Assembly: GCF_042646085.1 (NCBI RefSeq)
Contig: NZ_JBHRSZ010000004.1
Location: forward strand, 744,001 to 808,000
DNA from: Litoribrevibacter euphylliae
GTDB taxonomy: Bacteria > Pseudomonadota > Gammaproteobacteria > Pseudomonadales > Litoribrevibacteraceae
Direction: 5' to 3'
DNA length: 64,000 bases
The notes under the pieces were generated by a model. That model saw nothing but the letters and a program-made list of their open reading frames with translations, was not told the DNA's origin and did no database searches. The translations under genes were made by a program, and so were the position numbers. The stretch's first letter is position 1. Each line of letters opens with the position of its first letter. Shown here in pieces: positions 1-8,076 of the stretch.

Positions 1-100
1 TGAATGAAATCATGCTTAATGGTTTACTCCTAAGCCCGGAGACCGGCCTCTAGTGGTTCACTCATTCACTGAAACGTGCGGCGGGCACGTTAGGCGCAGG
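1..100 (+). promoter_or_regulatory. 3' part of a cobalamin (B12) riboswitch ahead of btuB
   Basis: Positions 32-50 read AAGCCCGGAGACCGGCCTC, which resembles the conserved 3' strand of the adenosylcobalamin riboswitch core. A perfect 7-bp hairpin (73-79 with 85-91, loop GGCGG) follows and sits where cobalamin riboswitches carry the kissing-loop hairpin. It ends just before the weak Shine-Dalgarno of the downstream receptor, so control of translation start is likely. The 5' half lies outside the window. The B12 assignment also rests on the BtuB-like gene that follows. Confidence 0.75.
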
Positions 101-103
101 ATC

Positions 104-1948
104 ATGCTATTAAAATCTAAATTTTCTCCATCACACATTTCACTTTTCGCAGCCAGCTTACTATGCGGCTCTTACGCTCAAGCAGAGCTTCCTACAACGA
201 CAGAAACCACAGTTATTACGGCCAATCGAACGGCTATGTCAGTTGATGAAACTCTGGCTTCGGTAACCGTTATTACGCGTGAAGACCTTGAACGATCTCA
301 GGTTCGTTCAACTCAGGAACTACTACGTCGATACGCGAATGTCACCATTAAAAACACTGGTGGGCGTGGTAAGCAGACCTCGATGTTCCTTCGCGGTACG
401 GAGTCGACTCACACACTTTTCCTTATTGATGGGGTAAAAGTGGGGTCAGCAACCAGTGGGTTAACAGCCTTTCAAAACATCCCAGTCGATCAAATAGATC
501 GTGTTGAAATTGTTAAAGGGCCGAGATCGAGCCTTTATGGGTCAGAAGCCGCTGGTGGTGTGGTACAGATTTTTACTCGTAAAGAACATCAGCAAGGCTT
601 TACGCCATTTGTTCGAGTAGGTGCCGGTTCTGATGATACGAAAGAAATGGCTGTAGGTTTTGGGGCTCGAAACGATTATGCCTCTTTAAATGCTACATAC
701 AGCTATGAGGAAACCGATGGCATTGATACCTATAAAGGTTATGAGTCAGACGACGATGGTTTTGAAAACTCATCCTTAAGCGTCAACTCGGCAATGAATT
801 TCTCTAAAGACACGGTGCTGACGTTCACTTATTTACAGTCTCACGGTCAGAATGAATTTGATGACACATTTTCCTTTTATCCAAACCAGGAAAGCAAAGA
901 CACTTTGCGTACCATTGGAGTGGGTCTGAACAGTCAAATCACCTCGGCATGGTCAACCGATGTTCAATTAGGGCGCAGTTGGGATAAGTCTCATACTTAT
1001 GCGAATTATGTAAAGACATCGACTTATGAAACCCGTCGTGATTCTCTATCTTGGCTGAACCATGTGGCATTGTCTGATGTGTCGATGTTGACCCTTGGTT
1101 ATGACTATCAGGAAGATCATTCTGTAACGACAGATAATTTTATTCAGAACGAGCGTTATAATCACGGTGTCTTCACACAGTTACAAACTGAGATCGAAGG
1201 TCACGACTTAGAAGCCAGTCTTCGATACGACGACAATGAACAGTTTGGATCTGAGCGAACAGGGAATCTGGCTTGGGGTTACAGCTTCGACAATGCCACT
1301 CGTGTTCGGGCTTCTTATGGAACGGCTTTCGTAGCGCCATCATTTAACTTTCTATATCACCCAGGATACGGCTTCTGCTGTTCAGGAAATCCGGACTTGA
1401 AGCCAGAGCAAACAGATACCTTTGAAATGGGTGTTGACGGCTCCATCGAATCGGTTGAGTGGTCTGCGACTTGGTTCAGAACTCGCGTTGAAGATCTAAT
1501 CATTTCAGAAGCACCGGTTTATGTGCCAGAGAACGTAAGCAAAGCGCGAATTCAAGGCTTTGAGTTTGGATTCAATACCTACTTCTTTGATTGGGCCATT
1601 CGTTCAGAATTAACCTTGATCAGTGCGAAAAGCCGAAGTGGTGATACCTCTGGGAAACGTTTAATCAATCGACCAAAACAGACGTTGTCCGTCATGATGG
1701 ATCGTGATTTTAATCGCTTTTCTTTAGGTGCGACGGTAATCGCTGAAAGCGAATCCTATGTCGATCAACAAAATACCGTGGCGCTTCCAGGTTATGCGAC
1801 GTTAGATCTGCGTGCAGGGTATTTGATTACGGATGAGCTAAAGCTACAAGCCAAAGTCGAAAATATTCTTGAGCAGGAATACGAGTTAAGACGAGGCTAT
1901 AACCAACCTGAGCTAACGTATTTAGTTTCTGTGACTTATCAGCCGTAG
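104..1948 (+). CDS. btuB: TonB-dependent vitamin B12 receptor BtuB
   Basis: Outer-membrane receptor that binds cobalamin and imports it using TonB-ExbB-ExbD energy. The protein has 614 residues, the same as the E. coli protein. A signal peptide spans about residues 1-27 (AQA before the cut). A TonB-box-like TTVITA follows, then a plug domain with the BtuB-type stretch LIDGVKVGS and KGPRSSLYGSEAAGGVV, and a beta-barrel to the C-terminus. I start at the ATG at 104; the longer reading from GTG at 53 would run through the riboswitch and delay the signal peptide. Expression is probably repressed by B12 through the upstream riboswitch. A strong terminator follows. Confidence 0.92.
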   Translation: MLLKSKFSPSHISLFAASLLCGSYAQAELPTTTETTVITANRTAMSVDETLASVTVITREDLERSQVRSTQELLRRYANVTIKNTGGRGKQTSMFLRGTESTHTLFLIDGVKVGSATSGLTAFQNIPVDQIDRVEIVKGPRSSLYGSEAAGGVVQIFTRKEHQQGFTPFVRVGAGSDDTKEMAVGFGARNDYASLNATYSYEETDGIDTYKGYESDDDGFENSSLSVNSAMNFSKDTVLTFTYLQSHGQNEFDDTFSFYPNQESKDTLRTIGVGLNSQITSAWSTDVQLGRSWDKSHTYANYVKTSTYETRRDSLSWLNHVALSDVSMLTLGYDYQEDHSVTTDNFIQNERYNHGVFTQLQTEIEGHDLEASLRYDDNEQFGSERTGNLAWGYSFDNATRVRASYGTAFVAPSFNFLYHPGYGFCCSGNPDLKPEQTDTFEMGVDGSIESVEWSATWFRTRVEDLIISEAPVYVPENVSKARIQGFEFGFNTYFFDWAIRSELTLISAKSRSGDTSGKRLINRPKQTLSVMMDRDFNRFSLGATVIAESESYVDQQNTVALPGYATLDLRAGYLITDELKLQAKVENILEQEYELRRGYNQPELTYLVSVTYQP

Positions 1949-1981
1949 AGATCTATTTTTAACGTTATCGATCGTTAGTTT

Positions 1982-2014
1982 GAAAAAGCCGCTTGGTCAT
2001 TGAGCGGCTTTTTC
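1982..2014 (+). terminator. Intrinsic terminator after btuB
   Basis: Twelve-bp inverted repeat (1982-1993 with 2003-2014) with a GC-rich core AGCCGCT and a run of five T on the descending arm. It lies 34 bp past the btuB stop. Confidence 0.9.
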
Positions 2015-2034
2015 GTATCCGGTTCGTATCTGGC

Positions 2035-2063
2035 TTCTTATCTTGTAAGTCATTCCTTATAAT
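2035..2063 (+). promoter_or_regulatory. Candidate sigma70 promoter for the 82-residue membrane protein
   Basis: A perfect TATAAT at 2058-2063 is preceded, after 17 bp, by a weak -35 (TTCTTA, 2035-2040). It lies between the btuB terminator and the next start codon at 2099. Confidence 0.55.
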
Positions 2064-2098
2064 GCTCGCCTTCTTTTATCGGTAATTCAGGACTGTTT

Positions 2099-2347
2099 AT
2101 GAACCTTATGACGGTTGCCCTTGGGGTGGTGTGTTGGCTAATCGCCATTGTTTTTGGATATCGCAGCGTGAAGCACAAAGAAACGGATGGGCGTTTGAAA
2201 GTGATGAGAGCGACCTTAGGTGAAAAACGGGGTGTGATATTCTTTCGATTCACCTATGTTGCTATGCCGATCTTTATTGGTTCTATTATTATTGTGGCCG
2301 GGTTCCAGGGGTTAACCATTGCTGAATTCTTCATGGGAGAGCAATAA
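2099..2347 (+). CDS. Small inner-membrane protein, function unknown
   Basis: An 82-residue protein with two hydrophobic segments (about residues 4-21 and 50-73) joined by a basic, charged loop (YRSVKHKETDGRLKV). This suggests a hairpin membrane protein with the loop in the cytoplasm. I do not recognise the family. A perfect -10 box lies 35 bp upstream, and the SGNH hydrolase begins 64 bp downstream on the same strand, so the two may be co-transcribed. A 67-codon frame on the other strand overlaps it but lacks a recognisable motif. Confidence 0.6.
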   Translation: MNLMTVALGVVCWLIAIVFGYRSVKHKETDGRLKVMRATLGEKRGVIFFRFTYVAMPIFIGSIIIVAGFQGLTIAEFFMGEQ

Positions 2348-2411
2348 CCTAGGCAGCTCTTCTAATCTTGAAGCGACTTCGACTCAGAGTAAGGTTTTAG
2401 GATAACGCAGG

Positions 2412-3116
2412 ATGCTGAATACACTATCGACCTTGTTTCTTTTGCCGATTCTCTTACCGCAAGGGATCTATGTGCGCTTAACGACACCAAGACTGCCAGA
2501 AGCCAGTGGTGAGCGTGCAGGCGTGATTGGTGAAGGCAAGCTGCTCAAGGTTTTGATTTTGGGCGATTCAGCCGCGGCGGGTGTTGGGGCAGAGTGTCAG
2601 TCGCAGGCGTTATCCGGGCAATTGGTTGATCGGCTTAAGGAAAGCTATACCGTCGATTGGCGATTGGAAGCCTCTACCGGCGATAAAACATTGGATGTGA
2701 TTGAGCGTCTTGAAGCTTTGGACGCGTTTGATGTGGACTTAGTGATCACATCAATTGGTGTAAATGACGTGACCAGTAGTGTGTCTCCGGCGGATTGGTA
2801 TCAACAGCAACAACAGATGGTCGATCTGTTGCGCCAGAAGTTTTCGGTTCGTACTGTGTTAATGACACCCGTTCCACCCATGCATTTGTTCCCGGCGTTA
2901 CCACAGCCATTACGCTGGTGTTTGGGGAATCGTGCGAATGAGTTGAACCATCGTATGAACGCTTTAATTCAAACTAATGTATTCTGTCATTTGATTGAAC
3001 CAGGCTTTGAACTGGATCAATCCTTGATGGCAAGTGATGGCTTTCACCCAGGGCCAAAGCTTTATCAACAATGGGCTGAAGCCTTAACGTCTCATATCTA
3101 CAAGCTTCAGCCTTAA
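2412..3116 (+). CDS. SGNH/GDSL-type esterase
   Basis: Serine hydrolase of the SGNH superfamily, probably acting on an ester or acyl substrate that the sequence does not identify. All four blocks are visible: G51-D-S53 in ILGDSAAAG (block I), GVND at 116-119 (block III) and SDGFHP with D209 and H212 (block V), giving a Ser-Asp-His catalytic set. The N-terminus (about 1-20) is hydrophobic and may be a signal or membrane anchor, which would place the enzyme at the envelope. At 234 residues it has a normal length. It converges on ppiC with only 21 bp between the stops. Confidence 0.85.
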   Translation: MLNTLSTLFLLPILLPQGIYVRLTTPRLPEASGERAGVIGEGKLLKVLILGDSAAAGVGAECQSQALSGQLVDRLKESYTVDWRLEASTGDKTLDVIERLEALDAFDVDLVITSIGVNDVTSSVSPADWYQQQQQMVDLLRQKFSVRTVLMTPVPPMHLFPALPQPLRWCLGNRANELNHRMNALIQTNVFCHLIEPGFELDQSLMASDGFHPGPKLYQQWAEALTSHIYKLQP

Positions 3117-3137
3117 GTTGACTGTCTTGGGCTGTGT

Positions 3138-3413
3138 TTAGTTGCGGTACAGTGTTTGGATAAGGTGGAAACCGAACTGAGTTTTTACCGGGCCATGGAT
3201 TTCAAGAATGGCTTTCTTAAAGACGACCTGATCAAAGGCTTTTACCATCTGGCCGGGTCTGAACTCACCCAAGTCACCGCCTTTTTTGCCAGAAGGGCAT
3301 TCAGAATACTTTTTCGCGAGTTTGGCGAAATCCTCACCTTGTTGAATGCGTTTTTTAAGCTTCTCTGCTTCCGCAGCGGTTTTCACTAGAATATGTCTTG
3401 CACAAGCGATCAT
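3138..3413 (-). CDS. ppiC: Parvulin-type peptidyl-prolyl isomerase PpiC
   Basis: Cytoplasmic single-domain parvulin that catalyses cis-trans isomerisation at proline bonds. At 91 residues it is almost the length of E. coli PpiC (93). Family hallmarks are ARHILVK near the N-terminus, the loop CPSGKKGGDLGEF, the GQMVKAFDQVVF strand-helix, and the C-terminal TQFGFHLIQ that supplies the catalytic histidine. There is no signal peptide, which separates it from SurA or PpiD. It diverges from regB across about 136 bp. Confidence 0.92.
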   Translation of the reverse strand: MIACARHILVKTAAEAEKLKKRIQQGEDFAKLAKKYSECPSGKKGGDLGEFRPGQMVKAFDQVVFKKAILEIHGPVKTQFGFHLIQTLYRN

Positions 3414-3506
3414 TGACTTATCTCAACTATTGTTCGATTGGTCAGTATAACGCATCTGCTTTAAAGCCACTAACTGCCTGGTCTCAATGGGATTTTTACC
3501 ATTTGA

Positions 3507-3523
3507 TGCGACAATTTGTCGCA
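3507..3523. promoter_or_regulatory. RegA/PrrA-type operator upstream of regB
   Basis: Perfect inverted repeat TGCGACA-ATT-TGTCGCA. Read as half-sites it is GCGAC-AATTT-GTCGC, an exact fit to the GCGNC-Nx-GNCGC pattern described for RegA/PrrA. It lies 26 bp before the regB start codon, so autoregulation of regBA is the natural reading. It is also within range of ppiC on the other strand. Confidence 0.65.
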
Positions 3524-3549
3524 GTGACATACATACTTGATAAGAGATA

Positions 3550-4929
3550 ATGCCACCCATGAATTCGACGCTGGAAAATATTACTCAAAACAAGAACCTA
3601 AGATTGCTGTTCCTACTCAGGAATGTGGCCATCGCCGGGCAACTTTTGTCCGTAACGATTGCTTATTGGGGCTTTAATCTTGAGATTGCTGTTAAGCCGA
3701 TGCTGGTGGTTATTGGCTTATTGGCGTTGGTTAATGTTTTCACTGTTTATCGCCTGAAAAGTAAGGCTGACGGACTGACGTTAGGTCGGCACGAGGTCTT
3801 TATCCAATTGCTGATTGATGTACTGGCTTTATCAATCCTAATTTATTTTAGTGGCGGAATTTCTAATCCATTTATTGGTTTCTTTATTCTCCAGGTCGTG
3901 ATTGCCGCGATTTTACTCGAACCTATCTACACCTGGTTAATTGTGGCGATTACAGGTTTTGCCTATTTGATTCTCTCTTACTTTAGCTATGACGTAGCAG
4001 GTCTTAATCACGGAACTCTTAATTACGGAACTCTTAGCCATAATACAATGACTATGAACGGTCATGCAGGGCATGCCGGTCATCAAATGAGTGAATCGCC
4101 GTTTAACCTGCATCTTCATGGTATGTTTTTGGGGTACGTGATTGTGGCGGTTTTGGTTGCGTTCTTTGTGGTTCGTATGGCTAACAATCTTAGAGAGCGT
4201 GATCAGGAAATCTATCGTATTCAACAACAAGCCTATTCCGAAACGGAAATTATGAAGTTAGGGATGTTGGCGGCAGGCGCAGCGCATGAATTGGGAACGC
4301 CATTAAATGCCATTCAATTGGCGACGGATGAACTGAAAGCCAGCCTAGAAGACAACACAGACGTTCAACCCACGCTTAATTTATTGTCTCGGCAGGTTTC
4401 TCGTTGTTGTCAGTCCGTGAATGACTTGATGACGGTTGTTCGACAGCCTCGTGCAATGAGTGCCTCTGAAGTAGAAATTAACCAGTTTCTGGAAACGCTT
4501 TCGGAAAACTGGAATCACTTGAATCCAACCAAAGAGCTGAACTGCCAATTGGATGAGACAAAAGATCTTAAAGTGGTGGCAGATAAACTCTTGTCTCAAT
4601 CCATTATTAATCTGTTAGATAATGCCGCGCGTGTTTCTGACAAAGCTATTCAGCTAATCAGTCGTCGGACCGCCAAGAAGGTTGAGATTGTCGTTCAGGA
4701 TTCTGGCCCTGGCATGCCGGAGCACGTTCAACGAAAGTTAAAAAATCACATGCCGGTGACAGATGAACAAGGTAATGTTCGTCTAGGTTTGTTCCTTGTA
4801 AATACGTTAGTTCAACGCATTGGCGGTGCATTAAGTTTTACCACTTCATCGTCTGGGAAGTCTCAGGTCGTGTTGTCTATCCCTGTGGCGGATAATGTTG
4901 AAAATAGAGGAGGGTCAGCACATGACTGA
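3550..4929 (+). CDS. regB: RegB/PrrB/RoxS-type redox sensor histidine kinase
   Basis: Membrane histidine kinase that reports the redox state of the respiratory chain to RegA. About six membrane helices lie within residues 18-210. Residues 102-108 (GGISNPF) match the RegB quinone-binding motif GGxxNPF. The phospho-acceptor is H246 in the family-typical AHELGTPL. Two cysteines at 286-287 (SRCCQS) stand where RegB carries its redox-active cysteine. N and G boxes (NLLDNAARVS, DSGPGMP) follow. Unusual is a Met/His-rich loop (about 154-190) between the last two helices, containing a DNA-level tandem repeat. The gene overlaps regA by 8 bp. Confidence 0.88.
   Translation: MPPMNSTLENITQNKNLRLLFLLRNVAIAGQLLSVTIAYWGFNLEIAVKPMLVVIGLLALVNVFTVYRLKSKADGLTLGRHEVFIQLLIDVLALSILIYFSGGISNPFIGFFILQVVIAAILLEPIYTWLIVAITGFAYLILSYFSYDVAGLNHGTLNYGTLSHNTMTMNGHAGHAGHQMSESPFNLHLHGMFLGYVIVAVLVAFFVVRMANNLRERDQEIYRIQQQAYSETEIMKLGMLAAGAAHELGTPLNAIQLATDELKASLEDNTDVQPTLNLLSRQVSRCCQSVNDLMTVVRQPRAMSASEVEINQFLETLSENWNHLNPTKELNCQLDETKDLKVVADKLLSQSIINLLDNAARVSDKAIQLISRRTAKKVEIVVQDSGPGMPEHVQRKLKNHMPVTDEQGNVRLGLFLVNTLVQRIGGALSFTTSSSGKSQVVLSIPVADNVENRGGSAHD
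4003..4032 (+). repeat. 15-bp tandem duplication inside regB
   Basis: CTTAATCACGGAACT is followed directly by CTTAATTACGGAACT (one mismatch), and a third, diverged unit begins at 4033. In protein this gives LNHGT-LNYGT-LSHNT in the periplasmic-side loop, just before the MNGHAGHAGHQM stretch. Confidence 0.85.
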
Positions 4930-5509
4930 TCAAGAGCAATCAATGGATTCCAGAGCGGATCTCAATGGTGATGATCATGATCAGCCTAGTGTATTGATTG
5001 TTGATGACGATCTCGATTTTTCAGAAATCCTAGCCTTGTCTTTCAAACGGAAAGGCTACCGCTACAAAATTGCGCACGATGTTGCGGAAGCAAAAGTTCT
5101 TATCGATCAAGAGCAGTTTGATTACGCGACGTTAGATCTGAGAATGCCAGGGCCCTCTGGGCTCACCCTGATTGAAGAGTTTGTCGAGAAAAGTCCGGGT
5201 GTACGCATCGTTGTGCTTACTGGGTATGCCGGTATTAATACCGCGGTAGATGCTATTAAGTTAGGCGCTGTACATTACTTAGCGAAGCCTGCATCTATCG
5301 ATGAAATTATCACAGCCATGACGACCTATCAGGCGAACCCGGATCAACCGATTGCAGAAAAGCCGAACACCATAGGTATGTTGGAGTGGGAGCGTATTCA
5401 ACAGGCGTTGGCAGATAACGATTTCAATATTTCTGCAACAGCGCGTCAGCTTGGTATGCATCGAAGAACACTGCAAAGGAAACTACAGAAGAAGCACTAC
5501 CGAGAGTAG
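4922..5509 (+). CDS. regA: RegA/PrrA/RoxR-type response regulator
   Basis: Partner of RegB; a DNA-binding global redox regulator. The start is set by the AGGAGGG Shine-Dalgarno at 4908-4914, seven bases before ATG 4922; an earlier ATG at 4895 has no such site. This gives 195 residues. The receiver domain has acidic residues D28-D30, phospho-acceptor D72 (LDLRMPGPSG) and K122. The C-terminal Fis-type helix-turn-helix (about 165-190) contains the RegA signature MHRRTLQRKLQ. The 8-bp overlap with regB indicates translational coupling. Confidence 0.9.
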   Translation: MTDQEQSMDSRADLNGDDHDQPSVLIVDDDLDFSEILALSFKRKGYRYKIAHDVAEAKVLIDQEQFDYATLDLRMPGPSGLTLIEEFVEKSPGVRIVVLTGYAGINTAVDAIKLGAVHYLAKPASIDEIITAMTTYQANPDQPIAEKPNTIGMLEWERIQQALADNDFNISATARQLGMHRRTLQRKLQKKHYRE

Positions 5510-5687
5510 TTCGGAACCTCTAACACGTTCCAGATATCACCGTTAAAACATAGTTTTTACCAGTGCTTTATCGCACCGGTACGGGATTCCTTTTGCCTGA
5601 AAAAAGGTCTCCTTGAATTACTAAAGAAAAGAATTAAACAAATTAAGCACTTACAAATTTATCTTATGTTGATGGGGAAGCGTTATT

Positions 5688-7826
5688 ATGATCAATAAAC
5701 CGTATTTAGCGGCAGTGCCTCTGTTACTTTCCAGCGTGTTGCTTTCTAGTGAATCACTAGCTAATGAAGCTGCTCAGGAAGAGGTTAATCGCAGCCAGCA
5801 TACCAAAACCATACAGATTATTGGTGTGGCTGAAGAGACTTCTATAGATACTCAACTAACACCTGAATCTTCTGCAATTACACATCCGATTAAAGACTCG
5901 GGTGAGTTGTTACGTTCTGTGAATGGTGTGACGGCGCTGCGTCGTGCAGGCCATGGCTTTGAGCCTATTATTCGTGGGCAACAGCAAGGTCAGATTAATA
6001 TCTTGTCCGATGGTGGTTACATTGTCTCGGCATGTCCAAGCAGAATGGACCCAGCAACGAGCTACATCGGCATGGAATCGTTCGACAGTGTTACTGTTAT
6101 CAAAGGCAACCGTTCAGTAATTTATGGCAGCGGTGGTTCGGGTGGTACGGTGGTGTTTGAACGTCAGCGTCCGATATTTGAAGATAAACCATATCAAGGA
6201 AAGATCACTCTAGGTCATACCGATAATTCGGAAGCAACCAGTGGTTCGATTGATGTTGCAGCTGGCGGCTCAATTCGAGGCAGTCAACAAGGGTTTGTTC
6301 GTGCTTATGCAGAGAAAACAGAATCCGGTCACTATGAAGATGGGAATGGCGATACCGTTTCTTCCGCGTACAAGTCTTCAATTCAAGGCCTCATGCTGGG
6401 CGCTGATGTTACTGAGTCTGATTACATTCAGCTTGGCTATGAGCAAAGTCGTCAGGATGATGTGTATTACGCGGGTAATGGTATGGATTCCCCGTACGCG
6501 GATGCAGATCATATTCGTGCGAAGTGGGTTCACGATGTCTCTTTAGGATTTGTCGACGATTTTGAGTTGAGTGTGTATCGCAGTGATGTAAACCATTTAA
6601 TGGATAATTACACCGTTCGCGATCGCCGACCTGTGATGGGTATGCCTCCTATGCCTATGGGTATGGCTGCACCTTCCAGTACGGATAGCTGGGGTGGTCG
6701 TCTATTAGCGAATACTCATCTAGACTCTGCGGATTTGCGTTATGGTGCCGATTACCGCGCCAGTAATCAGGAGGCGACCCGTTATATGGATAACGACACT
6801 AATTATGGTAACGGTTTTGCCATGTCGACCTCCATTCTGTGGCCTGATGCTCAGCTAAGAAATACAGGTGTGTTTGGTGAAGTAGATTACTTCTTATCGT
6901 CTGAAGATACCTTACGTGCGGGCGTTCGTGTTGATCACTGGACGGCGGATGCGAAAGCAGCGGACGATACCTACAACATGATGCCTGCTCGTACACCGAA
7001 TGAACTGTACGAAACCTATTACGGGTATGAGGCTGATAAGCGTTCTGAAACTGAAGTAAGTTTGGTTGTTGGTTGGGATCGCGCACTAAGCGATACGATG
7101 GCGTTGAATGTAAATTTGAGTCGTACCGCTCGTGCTCCTGAGGCGACTGAACTTTACATCGCTTCTGATAAAGAAATGATGGGCAATCAGAATGACTGGG
7201 TAGGTAACCCTGAAATTGATTTCGAAATTCATCATCAATTAGACGTAAGTTTAAGCCAATCAACTCGACAATATTCATGGTCGGCGACTGCTTTCTACGA
7301 TCAGGTGGAAGACTACATTGAGCGCTATCAGGCGGGTACAGGAATGATTTCGATTCTTAAGTACCGTAATGTGGATGCAATGTTGGCTGGTCTAGAGCTT
7401 GAAGGTCAATACAAATTTACGGAAGAGCTGTCTTCTCGTGCGACACTGGCTTATACCCGTGGTATGAACACCGATGACAGTACGGATTTGTCTCAAATCG
7501 CACCGCTAGAAGCGCATTTGTATGCTGACTATAACACCGCAAAATGGGGCACAGGCTTTGAGTGGGTTGTTGCGGATGAGCAAACACATATCAGTGAAAC
7601 CAGTGGCTATGATGCTGGTGAGACTTCCGGCTTTGGCGTTCTGCATTGGCAAGCACACTACAACGTGCTAGACGATCTAACAGTAAAAGCAGGCGTCGAA
7701 AACGTGTTCGATAAGGCCTATGCCTATCATGTAAACGCGGCAAAATCTGACCCATTCAGCTCGGATGCGGTACGTGTTAACGAGCCTGGTCGTCAATTCT
7801 GGATCAAAGGTGAGTTTGTTTTCTAA
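5688..7826 (+). CDS. oprC: TonB-dependent copper receptor, OprC/NosA family
   Basis: Outer-membrane receptor of 712 residues, probably for copper ions. After a signal peptide (about 1-25, cut near SLA-NEA) and a plug domain it shows SACPSRMDP with C116 and M120, matching the CxxxM copper ligands known from OprC. It also has NHLMDN with H303 and M305, matching the HxM ligands. A methionine-rich loop (residues 317-326, MGMPPMPMGM) follows. The beta-barrel ends in ...KGEFVF with a terminal phenylalanine. A good Shine-Dalgarno (GGGGAAG, 5674-5680) precedes it. It lies 178 bp after regA on the same strand, which suggests a copper-respiration link. Confidence 0.88.
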   Translation: MINKPYLAAVPLLLSSVLLSSESLANEAAQEEVNRSQHTKTIQIIGVAEETSIDTQLTPESSAITHPIKDSGELLRSVNGVTALRRAGHGFEPIIRGQQQGQINILSDGGYIVSACPSRMDPATSYIGMESFDSVTVIKGNRSVIYGSGGSGGTVVFERQRPIFEDKPYQGKITLGHTDNSEATSGSIDVAAGGSIRGSQQGFVRAYAEKTESGHYEDGNGDTVSSAYKSSIQGLMLGADVTESDYIQLGYEQSRQDDVYYAGNGMDSPYADADHIRAKWVHDVSLGFVDDFELSVYRSDVNHLMDNYTVRDRRPVMGMPPMPMGMAAPSSTDSWGGRLLANTHLDSADLRYGADYRASNQEATRYMDNDTNYGNGFAMSTSILWPDAQLRNTGVFGEVDYFLSSEDTLRAGVRVDHWTADAKAADDTYNMMPARTPNELYETYYGYEADKRSETEVSLVVGWDRALSDTMALNVNLSRTARAPEATELYIASDKEMMGNQNDWVGNPEIDFEIHHQLDVSLSQSTRQYSWSATAFYDQVEDYIERYQAGTGMISILKYRNVDAMLAGLELEGQYKFTEELSSRATLAYTRGMNTDDSTDLSQIAPLEAHLYADYNTAKWGTGFEWVVADEQTHISETSGYDAGETSGFGVLHWQAHYNVLDDLTVKAGVENVFDKAYAYHVNAAKSDPFSSDAVRVNEPGRQFWIKGEFVF

Positions 7827-8020
7827 ATTCTCTCATTAATTACAGTATCGGAGGCCCTTTTTGTTAGGGCCCCACCAAAACCGAATGATGAAATTTTCTT
7901 TAACTTGCTCTTAAGTTTCTCAGAGAATTTTGTTACTCGGTTTTTTATTTTTTGAGGAACTGATAACGCTATTTGATCTCTAATGGTGGCCTTAAACAAT
8001 TTACGGTTTCTTTGTGCCAT
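7823..8020 (-). CDS. Possible small basic protein (weak)
   Basis: A 65-codon frame running against the end of the copper receptor, whose last 4 bp it overlaps. The product is very basic (RNRKLFKATIRDQ, KLKSKLKKIS) and has no recognisable motif. There is no convincing Shine-Dalgarno. The main support is that the 250-bp gap is otherwise empty. A short GC-rich inverted repeat (GGCCCT/AGGGCC, about 7852-7871) lies inside its C-terminal part. It may not be a real gene. Confidence 0.2.
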   Translation of the reverse strand: MAQRNRKLFKATIRDQIALSVPQKIKNRVTKFSEKLKSKLKKISSFGFGGALTKRASDTVINERI

Positions 8021-8076
8021 GGAGTTCTGCTTTAATGGGGTTAATAAAACTTGGACGTTAAAAATAAGGATGTCGG

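Noticed and set aside
53..103. GTG 53 as the btuB start (17 extra residues)
   Set aside because: It lies inside the riboswitch, and the added residues would precede an otherwise complete signal peptide.
3156..3389. 77-codon plus-strand frame opposite ppiC
   Set aside because: Antisense of a clear parvulin gene.
6799..7278. 159-codon minus-strand frame inside the copper receptor
   Set aside because: Antisense shadow of a well-supported gene, with no motif or ribosome site.
7852..7871. GGCCCT...AGGGCC hairpin as a terminator of oprC
   Set aside because: No T-run follows on either strand.
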